A DNA stretch of 64,000 bases from Inia geoffrensis (GCA_036417435.1 CM070905.1:25459592-25523591), one strand, 5' to 3'; counted from the stretch's first letter, positions 1 through 12,736 are shown. Numbers and translations: made by a program. The notes: a model not told the origin generated them from the sequence alone.

Positions 1-1239
1 TCAGCTTCATCCTCACAATCTCCTTTGATGAGAAACCCTTCAGAAAACAGCAGCCATACTATCCCTGGCCCATTCTGTTGATCAAAATCTCCAATCAAAG
101 CTCTTTGACTAGGAGAGATGTCTCACTGCTTGACTCAGAGGCTGCTAGAAAAGCCTACATACAGTACCTGCCTGTTACCTAACTTCTGTGTTTTCCACAT
201 AAAGGTGGAGCCATATGAACTACTACTAAATCCTCTTTCCCATCTCCAAGGAAGCCACCCACTATCCCTAAATATAACCATAATCAGCACACTTTTAACT
301 TTGGGCTGGATGAGGCACTTTACTGTTGTCATTTTTTGTCCCATTGGTTCAGGCTTCTCTAGCAAGTCTCCAGGTTTGAGAACTCTCTAGCAATAAGCAC
401 TCTCTCTGTTGACATACAGCCTCATACATGTGAGGATATATATCAGAAGATTCTTAACGACTATCTCACCGTCCTTCTCTCTAACGGTAGCCCCAACATC
501 CACCCAGAACATCTTTTCGTGCAGATATCAGTGGTCTCTGCTAGTGGTTTGGTTGGAGAATCCTCATTCTGAGGAAGGAAGCCAGTAGCCTCTACCATGA
601 ATATTGCCCTTTTAATAAGGCTGGTGAGCATCAGATGGATGCCTTTGGATGGATGCCCTCCCCATCAATTTTCTCCATATGTGGGTGAGAGGTGGGGGTT
701 AGGGTGGGATGGGGGGATGCATCCTTGAAGTGGGGAGCTTCTAAAGCATCTTGTTTGGCCATCAGGATAGCTCACTGACTCCTTGCTAGAATGTAAATCC
801 AAGCAGTTTTGGGGCAGCTCTTCTTAGACCTTTCAGCTTTGGGTTTCTACTTAGATTTCAGGGTCAAGGAAAAAGTCGCACTCAACATTCTGTTACATTA
901 TGACTTCTTAGTATTTTCAGGGGCAACATGAGAAGCAATGAGTGTTGCTGGCAAAATATGCTTGTCTTAACTTCACAGGGAAAGCAGCAGGTCTGATATT
1001 ATAAGCAGGGGACATAAGAATGGTTCAAAGTATCAAGAATTTTAAAATGCCATTGATGTCATAATTAACTCAGAGTGGATTATAATGCCTGTGGATTCTT
1101 CAGGGTTGAATGCCTTGCAGTATAACAAGGGGAAGTACACACAAGTACCAAGAGGGCTAAGTGATTGCCACATTCTTTATAATGGACTTTAAAGCTTAAA
1201 AACATCATATCCAGATACTGTACAATGGGAAGTACAGAG
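1..1239. other. Unassigned intron sequence
   Basis: AT-rich single-copy-like DNA. Two overlapping short frames near 118-390, one per strand, have no recognisable domain. No repeat family was recognised. Confidence 0.5.
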
Positions 1240-1442
1240 TTTTTTTTTTACTTAAAAATTAATTAATTAATTAATCAATTTTACAGTACATCCTTGTTGG
1301 TTATCTATTTTACAAATAGTGGGGTGTACATTTCAATCCCAAACTCTCAATCTATCCCTCCCCTCTTCCTTCCCCTCAGTAACCTTAAGTTCAGTCTCTA
1401 AGTCTGTGAGTCTGTTGTACTGACACATTTTGAGTAATAATT
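1240..1442 (-). mobile_element. Truncated L1 3' end, antisense
   Basis: A T run and a TTAA repeat are followed by the reverse complement of the artiodactyl L1 3' UTR, with recognisable pieces such as GGTTATCTATTTTACAAATA and TCTGTGAGTCTGTT. Only about 200 bp remain, so it is strongly 5'-truncated. The family is assigned from memory of the ruminant/cetacean L1 3' end. Confidence 0.6.
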
Positions 1443-2731
1443 GTTAGCCACTTACTTAACCATACATTCCTTTATTAATTCTTTGTTTTAGCCATCTTTT
1501 TGACATTTAGATCTCACTTGGTTAAAGCTTTTGTTTATTTTTAAGGTAAGTCATACCTAAATTTCAACTGCTAATTTAGATTCTTAAATTATCTGCCACA
1601 TTGAAACTGCTTATGTAGTTTACATTAACAGTATTTCTTCAACATTAAACACTTGGTATTAGATTTATTTGGGTTTAACTCAATACAGTAAATATCCCTC
1701 ATACCAGGACACCCTGGTCAATTAAGACTCAAAAAACAGATTAGAAGGCTAACCAGTCATTACTAGTCACCCATGGTAGGCAGTTCAAGAAAAATTGGAA
1801 GTGAGCACATTCCTTTTGCCTTAAGAAAATGACTGAGTCTTGGTGATACCTTTGACATAAATTTAATCTTTTCCCATTTCTCTTTATCAAAAGTTTCATT
1901 CCCAAATACTCCTATATAAAATGTTAGCCAGCAAAAATTTTATATAAAGTTGATTTCTAGTATTAAAACTCCATTTTCTTATAACTCACATTAAGGAGAA
2001 GGCTTGGAGAAGCTCACATAACTTCACAGACAACTACTGTAATTAAATTAAACACAAGATTGTCACTCATTAGTGTATTTTGTTAATGTTCCTATTTAGC
2101 CAGCTTAGTAAATGCACATTTTATTGATCTTCATTGAATAGCTGTACCTTCCTCATCCTATTTCTAAATGCCATCAATCCCAGAATTGTTTAATCCTATC
2201 TCTAAAGCTGGAATGCTAATACTTCAAAATGGTACTTGCAGAATTATTGCTTCTTTAGAGTATTTTTGGTCTTCTTGAGGAAGCCTGTTATAGAAAGTAA
2301 TCTATTTACCATATCAGATCTAACTACTCCTCACACTGTGTTCTTATCCAAAAAGGACGTATATTGACCGGTAAATTTCATCTGTGGTGCTTTTTGTTTT
2401 TGTTTTGTTTTGTTTTTACACTGTACTCTTTGGTATTTTGCTGGTTCATTTCATTTCTATGCAGAGATTTCTACTTATTTATTGACTAATTTATAAGTAA
2501 CAGTGGAAGGCTGACTAAAATTATTTCCTCCTGCTGTTCAAAATCTCAAGATGTAAACAAACATCTTTCTAAAATTTATGAACCAAGAATACAGTAGTTT
2601 TTACATAATTTTTCTCTATTCCTGTTACCTTTCCATCAAATAGGTCAGTGTTATTTCTGGGTTGTTTAAACCAGATGGAATATTAGCAATTCATTAAATT
2701 AGAAGCCTTGCTAATAACTTGACTTTTAGTT
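1443..2731. other. Unassigned intron sequence
   Basis: AT-rich, with a short TTTTG-type run near 2392-2417. No gene, RNA or confident repeat was seen. Confidence 0.5.
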
Positions 2732-2746
2732 AAAAATCAATGATTT

Positions 2747-3139
2747 AGGGACTTCCCTGGTGGTCCAGTGGTAAAGAATCTCCCTTACAATGCAGGGGAC
2801 ATGGATTTGATCCCTAGTCAGGGAACTAAAATCCCACATGCTGCAGGGCAACTAAGCCCGTGTGCCACAGCTACTGAGCTCGTGAGCCTCAACTAGAGCC
2901 TGCGTGCTGCAAACTAGAGAGCCCATGTGCTCTGGAACCTGCGCACCACAACTACAGAGCCCACGTGCCCTGAAGCCCATGCGCCACAACTAGAGAAGAG
3001 AAAACCCGCATGTCACACAACCAGAGAGAAGCCCGCACACTGCAACAAAAGATCCCACATGCCTCAACAAAGACCCTGCGTGCAGCAACTAAGACCCAAT
3101 GCAGCCAAAAATAAATAAAATAAATAATAAATCTTTTTA
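2747..3139 (+). mobile_element. CHR-2/Bov-tA-type tRNA-derived SINE
   Basis: The head is GGGACTTCCCTGGTGGTCCA, with tRNA-like box A and box B (GATTTGATCCC) of a Pol III promoter and a simple AAATAA tail. A 15-bp direct repeat AAAAATCAATGATTT flanks it at 2732-2746 and 3140-3154. The head and the 'TTACAATGCAGGGGAC' body mark the older class shared with ruminants. The 63-codon frame inside it is not a gene. Confidence 0.92.
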
Positions 3140-3154
3140 AAAAATCAATGATTT

Positions 3155-4237
3155 ACATAATCACTAATATAGACTAAAAATTATATGGGTTTGAAAAGTT
3201 CACTGTCCAACATTTTTATGTTCTCTCATCTGAAATAGAAGTTCAGGGGTGCCTTTAAATAAAATGAAGTAACGGCAACATAGGATATGTGTTGCTGCTG
3301 ATACATAAGTAGAGATTATCCTTCTCCTCTGACAATGCAGCTTTCTATCTTTGGGTTAGATTTCAAGTGGCACTGCATTTGTTGCTCCAACTTCCTCATA
3401 TCATAAAATGATCATGTCTGTTGACGCAATTACAGATGCTGCTATTCAAGATTGGAGAGTGATTGAAGAGAATTTCAAAGAGAAAATCTAATAGATCCAG
3501 TTGCAAATGGACACACATGTCACTTCCAGAGGCATTACACTCACTACTCTTACACTGAGCCTACACAACAGGGAAAAATAAGATTGGAATTTTCAGTTCC
3601 AATTTAAAATAATGGTTTACATTCATACCATGTGGGGCCCTGCAAGTCCCAATTTATCCTCAGATAATCCTGTACAGTTGGGAGAATTCACTAAATCAAT
3701 TGAGCATTTTTTAGTTCTGATTCTAAACACCCCCCCCGCACCCTGCCTTGTCTCATTATACGTTGTTAGGCCATGTAAATGGCATTTTAGAAGGAACTGA
3801 GTCACAAGACAACTTGATCCATTCAAGAATTATGCAGCATAACAGTGACTGAGATGGAGTTTGAATCTTGTTAAAGTTGAAATTCTTCAATTAGTGTTGG
3901 AATTACTTGTAACTGATACTTCCTTCAAGATCAGCACTGGACTAATTTTGCTTTTCCAGCTCTCTGTGGCCCATTCCCTTGTGCGCAATGCAAGTTACTC
4001 ACAGCAAGTACACACCACGATGTGCTCTGGCAAAACATAAAGAAGGCTGCCTTGCATCAGGACTAGGCCCTCTTCACTAAGTGGCAATAGGGCATCTGAG
4101 CCTGGCTTTGTCACAGATGTTAGTTTTTCTGCTTATTTTCTGTCCTTGTAGCACTGGATCCTGAATATTACCCAGTCTTACTCTAGTACAGCTGCCTTGG
4201 TCCTGTCTTAAGATTGCAAAGTTTTCTTCTTAAAAAT
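3155..4237. other. Unassigned intron sequence
   Basis: No coding potential beyond short overlapping frames around 3612-3826, one per strand. A C run lies at about 3731-3737. No repeat family was recognised. Confidence 0.5.
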
Positions 4238-4246
4238 ATCCTACAG

Positions 4247-4584
4247 GGACTTGCCTGGTGGTGCAGTGGTTAAGAATCTGCCTGCCGATGTAGGAGACAC
4301 AGGTTCAATCCCTGGTCCAGGAAGATCCCACATGCTGCAGAGCAATTAAGCCCATGTGCCACAACTACTGAGCCTGTATTCTAGAGCCCACGAGCCACAA
4401 CTACTGAGCTGGCGTGCCACAACTGCTGAAGCCCGTGCACCTAGAGCCTGTGCTCCACAGCAAGAGAAGCCACCGCAGTGAGAAGCCCGCACGCTGCAAC
4501 TAGAGAAAGCCCATGGGCAGCAACGAAGATGCAATGCAGCCAAAAATAATAAATAAATAAAATAAATAAATTTATTTTAAAAAA
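4247..4584 (+). mobile_element. CHR-type SINE (long-tailed class)
   Basis: Starts GGGACTTGCCTGGTGGTGCA and carries the repeated CACAACTACTGAGC module before an AAATAA tail. The flanking duplication ATCCTACAG is at 4238-4246 and 4585-4593. Antisense frames here (4346-4543, 4441-4674) are translations of the SINE. Confidence 0.9.
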
Positions 4585-4887
4585 TCCTACAGAGAAGGAA
4601 ATCATCAGCAAGGCACTGGTGAGGTCTGCTGTGCCTGCCAGTCCGTCTAGAGATAGTGGACCAGTGAATGTCACAGGAAAGGATACTTGATCCCTATTTT
4701 GGGGAGCAGCCTACCTGCAAGCAGCTCATTTTTCAGGGCAAGAGCAGAGCTCTATTTTGTCTTTTTCTTTGTGTTTCTAATTTATGCTGTCCTCTAACCC
4801 CTCTCTCCAAACCAATACTTATTATTATATCCATATTTTTTCATGTGTCTTTATGGCTTCTAGATAAAACTAAAGATACCAATGAAG

Positions 4888-5236
4888 GGGCTTCCCTGGT
4901 GATGCAGTGGTTAAGAATCTGCCTGCCAATGCAGGGGACATGGGTTTGAACCCTGGTCGGGGAAAATCCCACATACCGCAGTGCAACTAAGCCCATGTGC
5001 CACAACTACTGAGCCTGCACTCTAGAGCCCGTGAGCCACAACTACTGAGCCCATGTGCCACAACTACTGAGCCTGCTCTCTAGAGCCTGTGCTCCCCAAC
5101 AAGAGAAGCCACCACAATGAGAAGCCCGCGCACCACAACAAAGAGTAGCCCCTGCTCTCCGCAACTAGAGAAAGCCCACGCGCAGCAACGAAGACCCAAT
5201 GCAGCCAAAAATAAATAAATTTTAAAAAATAATAAA
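4888..5236 (+). mobile_element. CHR-type SINE (long-tailed class)
   Basis: Starts GGGGCTTCCCTGGTGATGCA and has three tandem CACAACTACTGAGCC-like units. It is bounded by a 17-bp perfect direct repeat TAAAGATACCAATGAAG at 4871-4887 and 5237-5253, a clear L1-machinery insertion. Confidence 0.93.
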
Positions 5237-5253
5237 TAAAGATACCAATGAAG

Positions 5254-7954
5254 AAGGCTTGGCATTTATACGTGATTCGAGAAAGAAACTAAGGACAATG
5301 CAACAGAAATAACTCTCTCTTTAGAGGCAAAATATTTTTTTGGAACAAAAAACACATTTCATTTATAGTCTTTTTTTGTATCTTTTTTTTTAATAGTCCC
5401 AAGCGTGATTGATGCTTGCAAGGCTGGAGTTTCCCTCTGAAAATGAGGAAAGGCTTCTAACTAAAATTTGTGAAAGCATGTACCATTTTTTTTTAAGAGA
5501 ACTGCTTCTCCATTATAACTCTAGCTGCATTGTCATCCCAGAGCCCTATTTTGAAGTTTTACAATATAGGTGCCAATCTGAAAACCATAAAACAATAACT
5601 TTATTTTTAACTGTTTGCCTGACTCTGAAAACTGAAATTATTGAAACATGTCTCTGCTTTCCTGAGTAATTTTATTTCATGGATACAAAGTGTTTTGTCT
5701 CTAAGTAACTTTAGACAAAGTGGAATATTTCTCCAACTGTATGTATCTGACCTCAAAATAATTTGTTATTTGGGGAAGTAAGGACAAGAAAGCACAAGCT
5801 GGTTTTTTTGGTATTTCAGAGATGAGAGTATGCTCACTTTTCAACCAGATGTGTTGTGTGTTTTGTAGACAGAGCCATTGTACTTTATTTTAGTATTCTG
5901 AGATAGACTTTTCCTTGGCATGTCCTTTTACAGCAAATAAAATTACTTTTCATGGGAATTACCAAATTTTAAGCAGAGAGGATTCAAACGTAGTGTTCAA
6001 AGTGGAATTCATTCCAAGATCATTTGTATTCTATCCTTATTTTACACTTGGAGGAAAAAATTATCTGGGCATTTACAGCCATACAAATAAACAAACATCA
6101 AACATAAAAACAAAGCTATAAAAGCTGAACAACAGTAACAAAATGCTAGTAGAGCCTCCATTTAATAATCTGGAGTATCAAATATCAGAAACCCTCAGAA
6201 TAAATGATTTGCCTTGAAGTTAGTACAATAATCAATTATAATACTTAGAAAAGTACATATAAACAGTAAATCAATCATTTGAACAGTTGATAAGATTATG
6301 GAATAGAGCAAGTTTGTGATAACTTATTTCCAATAATTAATGGATATAGTCCTACAGAGTAGTTTATATGTGACAAGACAGAGATTCTGGTTCAGAGCTG
6401 TTCCCTGCATTTTGTAAACTGGTAGTAGTAAAGTAAGGGAAATCTAGACAGACGCTGCTGCATTCTGCCGAGCTCTTAATCCAAGCTATGAAGAGCATCT
6501 CTTGCCTGAGCAATTCATCTGGAGCTCCTTTCGTCATTTGCATACTTTGCTTCTTCACATCTAGTTGTGGATACCCTGTGTGCAACGTGGCGTGGTGTCA
6601 TGGGATTAGGCTGTAAATTGTAGCTTAGTCTGCCCTATTCACATGGACCAGATTAAGCTTCCCATGAATCTATCAAGAAGATAAATTGCATCTGTGTTGT
6701 TCTCCTGGTGTTTCTTTTCTAAATAATTTTGTTTTTGTTTTTTGTTTTGTTTTTAAGTGTTTCCTTGAGTTTGGAGATCATAATTTATTCTAACTGCTCT
6801 CACCCCTTCATTTTGAGTTGTAGGCCACACATTCTTCATTTTCATGATGCTCTTCTGAAAATAAGAGCAATCTGTGTCCACAAATTGAAATCTCAAGTTT
6901 CAATTTATTCTTTTCTTCTTATATTTATTCTACTATTCTCCAAACAAGAAATAGAGAATTGTTTAAGAGTGTCAAATATTAACCGTGTTGTTGTTAAACT
7001 ATTATAAACAAAGTTACATAGTTTAGTGCCTTGGAAAATAACACATAGGACTATAAAGAGGAAGACTGAAAACATCAGAAAAGAAACACATAAAAAAATT
7101 TTAATTAAATGTTCTATTCTGATTTCCTTTTAAAAGCAGAAAACTATTTTTATCTTATGTCATACCAATGTGCTTTGTCTTTTTCTCATTCTTTTCTCCC
7201 ATGCCATTCTTTTCTTTGATTTATTCTTTAGTGGTCTCTCCAAAACGTAACTTTACGTGTTTTGATTTTTGTCTTCAAAATTTTGGGGTATTCTTGAGTC
7301 TGAGTCCAGATTACTAGGTTGGAGTGGATGTATTAGAGAGTTCCTGTCGGGCTTTGGGAGAAAAACACAATCTATATGTGGAAAGCAAAGTACTTCATTG
7401 AGATTCATTCATTCATTCATGTGATAAATTCACTATTTCAGAATTGGTTTTGGTCAAATGAAATATTGTTTCAGGGAGTACAAGGTAACATTTTAATATT
7501 CCACATCCATTTTTGACAAATGAAATGACAAAAAGGATATTTTTTAGAGCTACATCACCAGCTTAACAGGCATACAGAGACCTCTGAATAATAGAAGCCA
7601 TTCAGTATTAAGTAAAAATATCATTGTGCTTATTTAATATCACCAAAAAGAAAACAGCACATAGAATATGTCAATCACACAGTAATGAAACTACAGCAAT
7701 GATATACCACAGCTATACCTTTTCTGGAAAAAAATTTTATACAGAGAATAGAACATTTGGGTTTTTTTCCTAAATAATTTATATGTTGTTTATTATAGTT
7801 ATTTTAGTGTAGGAAATAGAAAATAGAGTATCTCATTCAAGCAGCAAGTAGGGGAGATGTCAGGTATATTTTGGGAAGAGAAATAGCAGCAGTCACAATG
7901 ACAGGTAGAGGAAGTAGATAAAAGTGAAGAGGAGGGGCTCGGTGGTGGCTGTTG
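5254..7954. other. Unassigned intron sequence
   Basis: 2.7 kb of AT-rich DNA with only chance frames of up to 92 codons and an (ATTC)4 run near 7405-7420. No splice-bounded exon or confident repeat was seen. Confidence 0.5.
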
Positions 7955-8130
7955 AGTACGATGCTTACTGTGCTATCAGACTTACCCTGTTCTAGGACAT
8001 TTGTATGGACTCATCCACCAAGTCCTCAAAAAATCATTTGAAGTAAGGTAGTACTGACCTGTTTTCACAGATGGGAAAACTGAAACTCAGAGAAATACTT
8101 TTAGTAAGTTATAAAACAGAGTTTAAACTC
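7955..8130 (-). repeat. MIR SINE, antisense
   Basis: Reads in the antisense MIR order: CTTACTGTGCTATCAGAC, then ACTCATCCACCAAGTCCTCA, then TTTTCACAGATGGGAAAACT and a CTCAGAGAAA block. This is the conserved core of the mammalian-wide tRNA-derived repeat. Diverged, as expected for an element older than the placental radiation. Confidence 0.75.
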
Positions 8131-8199
8131 TGATCTGATTCCAAAACCTAATGTTGAATCTGACAATTTCCAAATCCCCATCACGGCTGGTTCTTATAC

Positions 8200-8760
8200 T
8201 TGCTCTGTCTCTCCGACTTGTGTTTTTTTGCCTTTTGCTGTGTCTAGTGATTTTTTCTTGGTAGTTGGATACATGTGTGTTGGGTAAAAGAACTGCTCTA
8301 CAAAGGCATTATTATTGTGGTGGTAAAGTGGGGAGAGGGGAAGTGTTGTATATGTAACTCTGTGATTAGATCTCGGTCCTTTAACGAGGCTATGCCTCTG
8401 AGCGGTGAATTCATACGTGTTTCTCTGATATTCATTGTGAGAACCTAGTCGAACTCCCGGGAATACATGTCACAAGTTGTGAGGCCCCCTGTGACTGGGT
8501 TCCACTGTAGTTCTAACTCTTGGAGTTGTGTCCACACTGAGCCTCCAGCGCCTGCAGTTCAGGGTTTCCTACCCTACTACTGGCTTCTACAGTGGTTCCT
8601 GCTAGGGAATCTCCTCCTGCAAACTCTGACTCCCCCTTCTCGCTTTTTTGTCTCTCCGTTCTTGGGCAAAGCGATACTCTCTGTGTCCTCACGTCATTTA
8701 GGGATCTTAGAACTATTGTTGATCTCTCAATCTGTTCACCTCTTTACTTGTTAGGGTGGG
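8200..8760 (-). repeat. Possible ancient L1-type fragment, antisense
   Basis: The stretch near 8225-8300 with TGCTGTGTCTAGTGATTTTT and GGGTAAAAGAACTGCTCTAC resembles antisense sequence of old L1/HAL1-type elements as I remember them. The 95-codon frame at 8467-8754 within it shows no recognised domain. The assignment is weak. Confidence 0.3.
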
Positions 8761-9610
8761 GTGGCAACTTCCAAGCTCCTTACATGCAAAGCTGAATAGT
8801 AGTATTTTGGTAGCCAAAAATGAAAACGTTTTTCTAGGCAGAGACAAAACAGGAGTAAATAGAGAAAGCCAAAATATATATTTCAGAAAAATGAGTTCAA
8901 AAACTGAGCAAGGCATATAATTCCTGAATGGGCATTTTATGTAACACTTGAAAGGCAGATTGGGGCAGAGGGTCTGAGGGCTTAAAGTTAGGTTACCAAT
9001 TTTTATTGGCTTTTTTTTTTTTTTTTTTTTTGCTTTGTATCATTGAGAAATAATTGTAATTTTCTATCAGGGAAGGGAACGAGTAAAAGAGGATGTTCAG
9101 AGTATTTTTATCCAGCCCTGATTTGTATGTGAAAGATGGATTAGAAGAGAAAGAACAGCCAGTTGCAAGCCCTTTATGGTGGTCAAGGAATGGCATTATG
9201 ATAAATGACTGCAGTAGGGCTGGACAAAACATTGGATGGATGAAAGAAAAAGATGTATATAGTGGCTGATACTGGCTATGAAATTCGATTGAACATAATT
9301 AGAGAAATCAAGAAGAAAACTCCTTAGGTCAGATGACAAATACATTTTTAGACATAATGAGCTTTATTTCTCATACTTTGGTTCTGTCTCATTGGTCAGT
9401 AGGCCATTGGAAATGTTGTGATAGCAGGCGGCTAATAAGCTCAGGATTGAAGTAGGGCAATGATGTTTGAAGCCAGGGAATAGTTGGGATGTCTGATAGA
9501 GAAGAGAAGTCAGAAAACATTAAGGATAAAGAGTTAATCCCAGCAAAGAAGAGAGAACCAGCATTCATAATTGTAGGAGAGAAAGAATAGTGATAGGCGA
9601 GATGTCAAGA
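8761..9610. other. Unassigned intron sequence with a T21 run
   Basis: Contains a 21-T homopolymer at 9011-9031 with no SINE or L1 body recognised beside it. Otherwise featureless. Confidence 0.5.
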
Positions 9611-9621
9611 AAGGAGGGTTT

Positions 9622-9840
9622 GGGGCTTCCCTGGTGGCGCAGTGGTTGAGAGTCTGCCTGCCGATGCAGGGGACACGGGTTCGTGCCCCGGTCCGCGAAG
9701 ATCCCACATTGCCGCGGAGCGGCTGGACCCGTGAGCCATGGCTGGCCGCTGAGCCTGCGCGTCTGGAGCCTGTGCTCCGCAGCGGGAGAGGCCACAACAG
9801 TGAGAGGGCTGCATACCGCAAAAAAAAAAAAAAAAAAAGG
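9622..9840 (+). mobile_element. Young cetacean CHR SINE
   Basis: Head GGGGCTTCCCTGGTGGCGCA, box B region GGGTTCGTGCCC, GC-rich body (GCCGCTGAGCCTGCGCGTC) and an A18 tail. The direct repeat AAGGAGGGTTT is at 9611-9621 and 9841-9851. Carries a small GGCT duplication relative to other copies in this window. The long frames on both strands, including 9534-9935 (-), are SINE translations. Confidence 0.95.
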
Positions 9841-9851
9841 AAGGAGGGTTT

Positions 9852-10199
9852 TAAAAAGAGATGGACTGAGGAGAGGACATTGGATTTGAATGCAGATGCT
9901 TTTCTCACATAATATTTAAGTTGAGTACATTGCAAAAGCTAGGTTGCACAGGGATCATGGTGCAGAGGGCATAAAACATTGTTTCTAAAGGATTGATCAA
10001 GAGAGAAAGAAGAGGAAGAATACACCAACTAAAGAATACAACTGTCACAGACTATTTTCAAGGTCTGGGAGTCAGGGTATATTTATAAAGCAATAGAGTA
10101 CTATATTACATTATATTATATGCTATATTATTACATACTAAATAAGACTTTCTAATTTCTCTCCCTTTTTTGGCATCTATAGTTATATCTATAATCTCA
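9852..10199. other. Unassigned intron sequence
   Basis: AT-rich, with a short ATTATATT-type run at about 10105-10137. Nothing else recognised. Confidence 0.5.
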
Positions 10200-11090
10200 G
10201 AATTAAGGCTGTATATTGGAGTTTTACCCGTTTTTCCAATTTAGACTTGCCAGCTATCCGTAAATTTTATTGGCTCTTCCATAGAAACTGTTCTTTGATG
10301 CTATTTTAAATTAATTAACCATTATTCTGTCTCCTAAGTCATTAATGTGTGCTTTTATTATTATTAATTTCCCCTCTACTTTTTAGTTTTATGTTGTTAT
10401 TTTTGCCTAGTTCTAGAGTTGAATACTAATTTTATTTATTTTTATTATTTCTTTTTTTATAATAAAAGCATTGAAGAATACAAATTTTTGTTCTAAGTAC
10501 AGAATGCTGTATGTAGCATTCTCATCTTTTATTTCTAAATGGCCCTAATTGTGGTTTTGACTCGACTTTTTGAAGAGAGTTATTGTTTAATTTCAAAGTG
10601 GTTGCATTTTTGTTTATGACTTTAACTTATTTCCAGTTTTACTGGAAACTGTCATCAGAAAATGTGGTCTAAACGAGGTTGGTTTATTTTACTTTAATCT
10701 GTTAAGAATTTCTTTATGACCCATTTTTAAATACATTTTCTCTGAGCTTTAGAATTTGCCAGTTTATCATTATCTCTAACTTCTTTTTTTTCTTGTCATT
10801 GTTTGCTTTGTTGCCCATAAAAGCACATGCAAGTTATATTTTCATTGAAACCTAGGGGTTTTGGATCCAGATTATTGTGACTGTATTTTTTGGTTTACAT
10901 TAAACATCATTTTAAACTATTTTTTAATTGTACCCAGCTTTAAAACTAGATTTACTCCCATTTTGGTAGATTTCGCACACATTTCAATGATCATGGTCAC
11001 AACTTTTATGATTCCATTTCTGGACTTCTCAAGTTTGCTTTGTTTGTAATTTTCAGCTGACTGGATTACATACTCAAGCAAATTTTTTCC
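10200..11090 (-). repeat. Old L1 ORF2 fragment, antisense
   Basis: The run from AATTTTTGTTCTAAGTACAG through TTATTGTTTAATTTCAAAGT to AGAAAATGTGGTCTA follows, in order, the antisense of the region after the L1 ORF2 endonuclease. Heavily diverged with no open frame. It may be the 3'-ward part of the same minus-strand old L1 seen at 14690-16550, split by later insertions (inference). Confidence 0.5.
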
Positions 11091-11107
11091 GATAAAGTCT
11101 TTTAAAA

Positions 11108-12736
11108 ATATTCTCTTTGTTGCAATAGTAAATGGTAGTTTTTCCTTAATTTCTCTTTCAGATTTTTCATCATAGTGTATAGGAATGCAAGAGATTTCTG
11201 TGCATTAATTTTGTTTCCTGCTACTTTACCAAATTCATTGATTAGCTCTAGTAGTTTTCTGGTAGCATCTTTAGGATTCTCTGTATATAGTATCATGTCA
11301 TCTGCAGACAGTGACAGTTTTACTTCTTTTCCGATTTGGATTCCTTTTATTTCTTTTTCTTCTCTGATTGCTGGGGCTAAAACTTCCAAAACTATGTTGA
11401 ATAACAGTGGTGAGACTGGACACCCTTGTCTTGTTCCTGATCTTAGTAGAAATGGTTTCAGTTTTTCACCACTGAGAACAATGTTGGCTGTGGGTTTGTC
11501 ATATATGGCCTTTATTATGTTGAGGTGAGATCCCTCTATGCCTACTCTCTGGAGGGTGTTTATGATAAATGGGTATTGAATTTTTTTTTTTTAGAAGATG
11601 TTGGGGATAGGAGTTTATTAATTAATTTATTTATTTTTGCTGTGTTGGGTCTTCATTTCTGTGCAAGGGCTTTCTCTAGTTGTGGCAAGCGGGGGCCACT
11701 CTTCATTGCGGTGTGCAGGCCTCTCACTATCGCAGCCCCTCTTGTTGTGGAGCACAGGCTCCAGATGCACAGGCTCAGTAGTTGTGGCTCACGGACCCAG
11801 TTGCTCCGCGGCATGTGGGATCCTCCCAGACCAGGGCTCGAACCCGTGTCCTCTACATTAGCAGGCAGATTCTCAACCACTGTGCCACCAGGGAAGCCCA
11901 GTGGGTATTGAATCTTGTTGAAAGCTTTTTCTGCATCTATTCAGGTGATCATATGATTTTTATCCTTCAGTTTGTTAATATGGTATATCACATTGATTGA
12001 TTTGCATATATTGAAGAATCCTTGCATTCCTGGGATAAACCCCACTTGATCATGGTGTATGATCCTTTTAATGTGCTGTTGGATTCTGTTTACTGGCATT
12101 TTGTTGAGGAATTTTGCATCTATGTTCATCAGTGATATTGGCCTGTAGTTTTCTTTTTTGCAACCTAAGTGTCCATTGACAGTTGAACGGATAAAGAAGA
12201 TGTGGCACATATATACAATGGAATGTTACTCAGCCATAAAAAGAAATGAAATTGAGTTATTTGTAGTCAGGGGGATGGACCTAGAGTCTGTCATACAGAG
12301 TGAAGTAAGTCAGAAAGAGAAAAACAAATACCATATGCTAACACATATATATGGAATCTAAAAAGAAAAAAATGGTTTTGAAGAACCCAGGGGCAGGACA
12401 GGAATAAAGATGCAGACATAGAGAATGGACTTGAGGACATGGGGAGGGGGAAGGGTAAGCTAGGATGAAGTGAGAGAGTGACACTGACATATATACACTA
12501 CCAAATGTAAAATAGGTAGCTAGTGTGAAGCAGCCGCATAGCACAGGGAGATCAGCTCCATGCTTTGTGACCACCTAGAGAGGTGGGATGGGGAGGGTGG
12601 GAGGGAGATGCAAGAGGGAGGGGATATGGGGATATATGAATACTGAATACGTATAGCTGATTTACTTTGTTATACAGCAGAAACTAACACAACATTGTAA
12701 AGCAATTACTCTCCAATAAAGATGTTAAAAAAAAAT
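11108..12736. mobile_element. Twin-primed (internally inverted) L1, 5'-truncated, with nested SINE
   Basis: 11108-12159 is antisense L1 ORF2 reverse-transcriptase sequence; its reverse translation contains [20 protein letters not shown] and, further along, [15 protein letters not shown]. At about 12160 orientation flips: 12160-12736 is sense L1, encoding [20 protein letters not shown] and ending in a 3' UTR with AATAAA (12715-12720) and a poly(A). The ORF2 segment between the two halves is missing. A 5' inversion with a junctional deletion is the hallmark of twin priming during L1 insertion. No convincing target duplication was found. Confidence 0.85.
11582..11901 (-). mobile_element. CHR-type SINE, antisense, nested in the inverted L1
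   Basis: Begins with a T run, continues with TTTGCTGTGTTGGGTCTTCA and ends ACCAGGGAAGCCC, the reverse complement of the SINE head. The 12-bp duplication TGGGTATTGAAT lies at 11570-11581 and 11902-11913, inside L1 sequence, so the SINE inserted after the L1. The 128-codon frame at 11525-11911 is a read-through of L1 and SINE. Confidence 0.93.

Noticed and set aside
7405..7420. Short tandem motifs (ATTC, ATC, GGTGAT) considered as CRISPR-like or regulatory arrays
   Set aside because: Simple microsatellites of a few units with no spacers; not relevant in a mammalian nuclear genome.
9534..9935. A 133-codon minus-strand frame and several overlapping frames
   Set aside because: They are translations of a CHR SINE and its flanks. 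The same peptide pattern ([14 protein letters not shown]) recurs at other SINE copies in the window.
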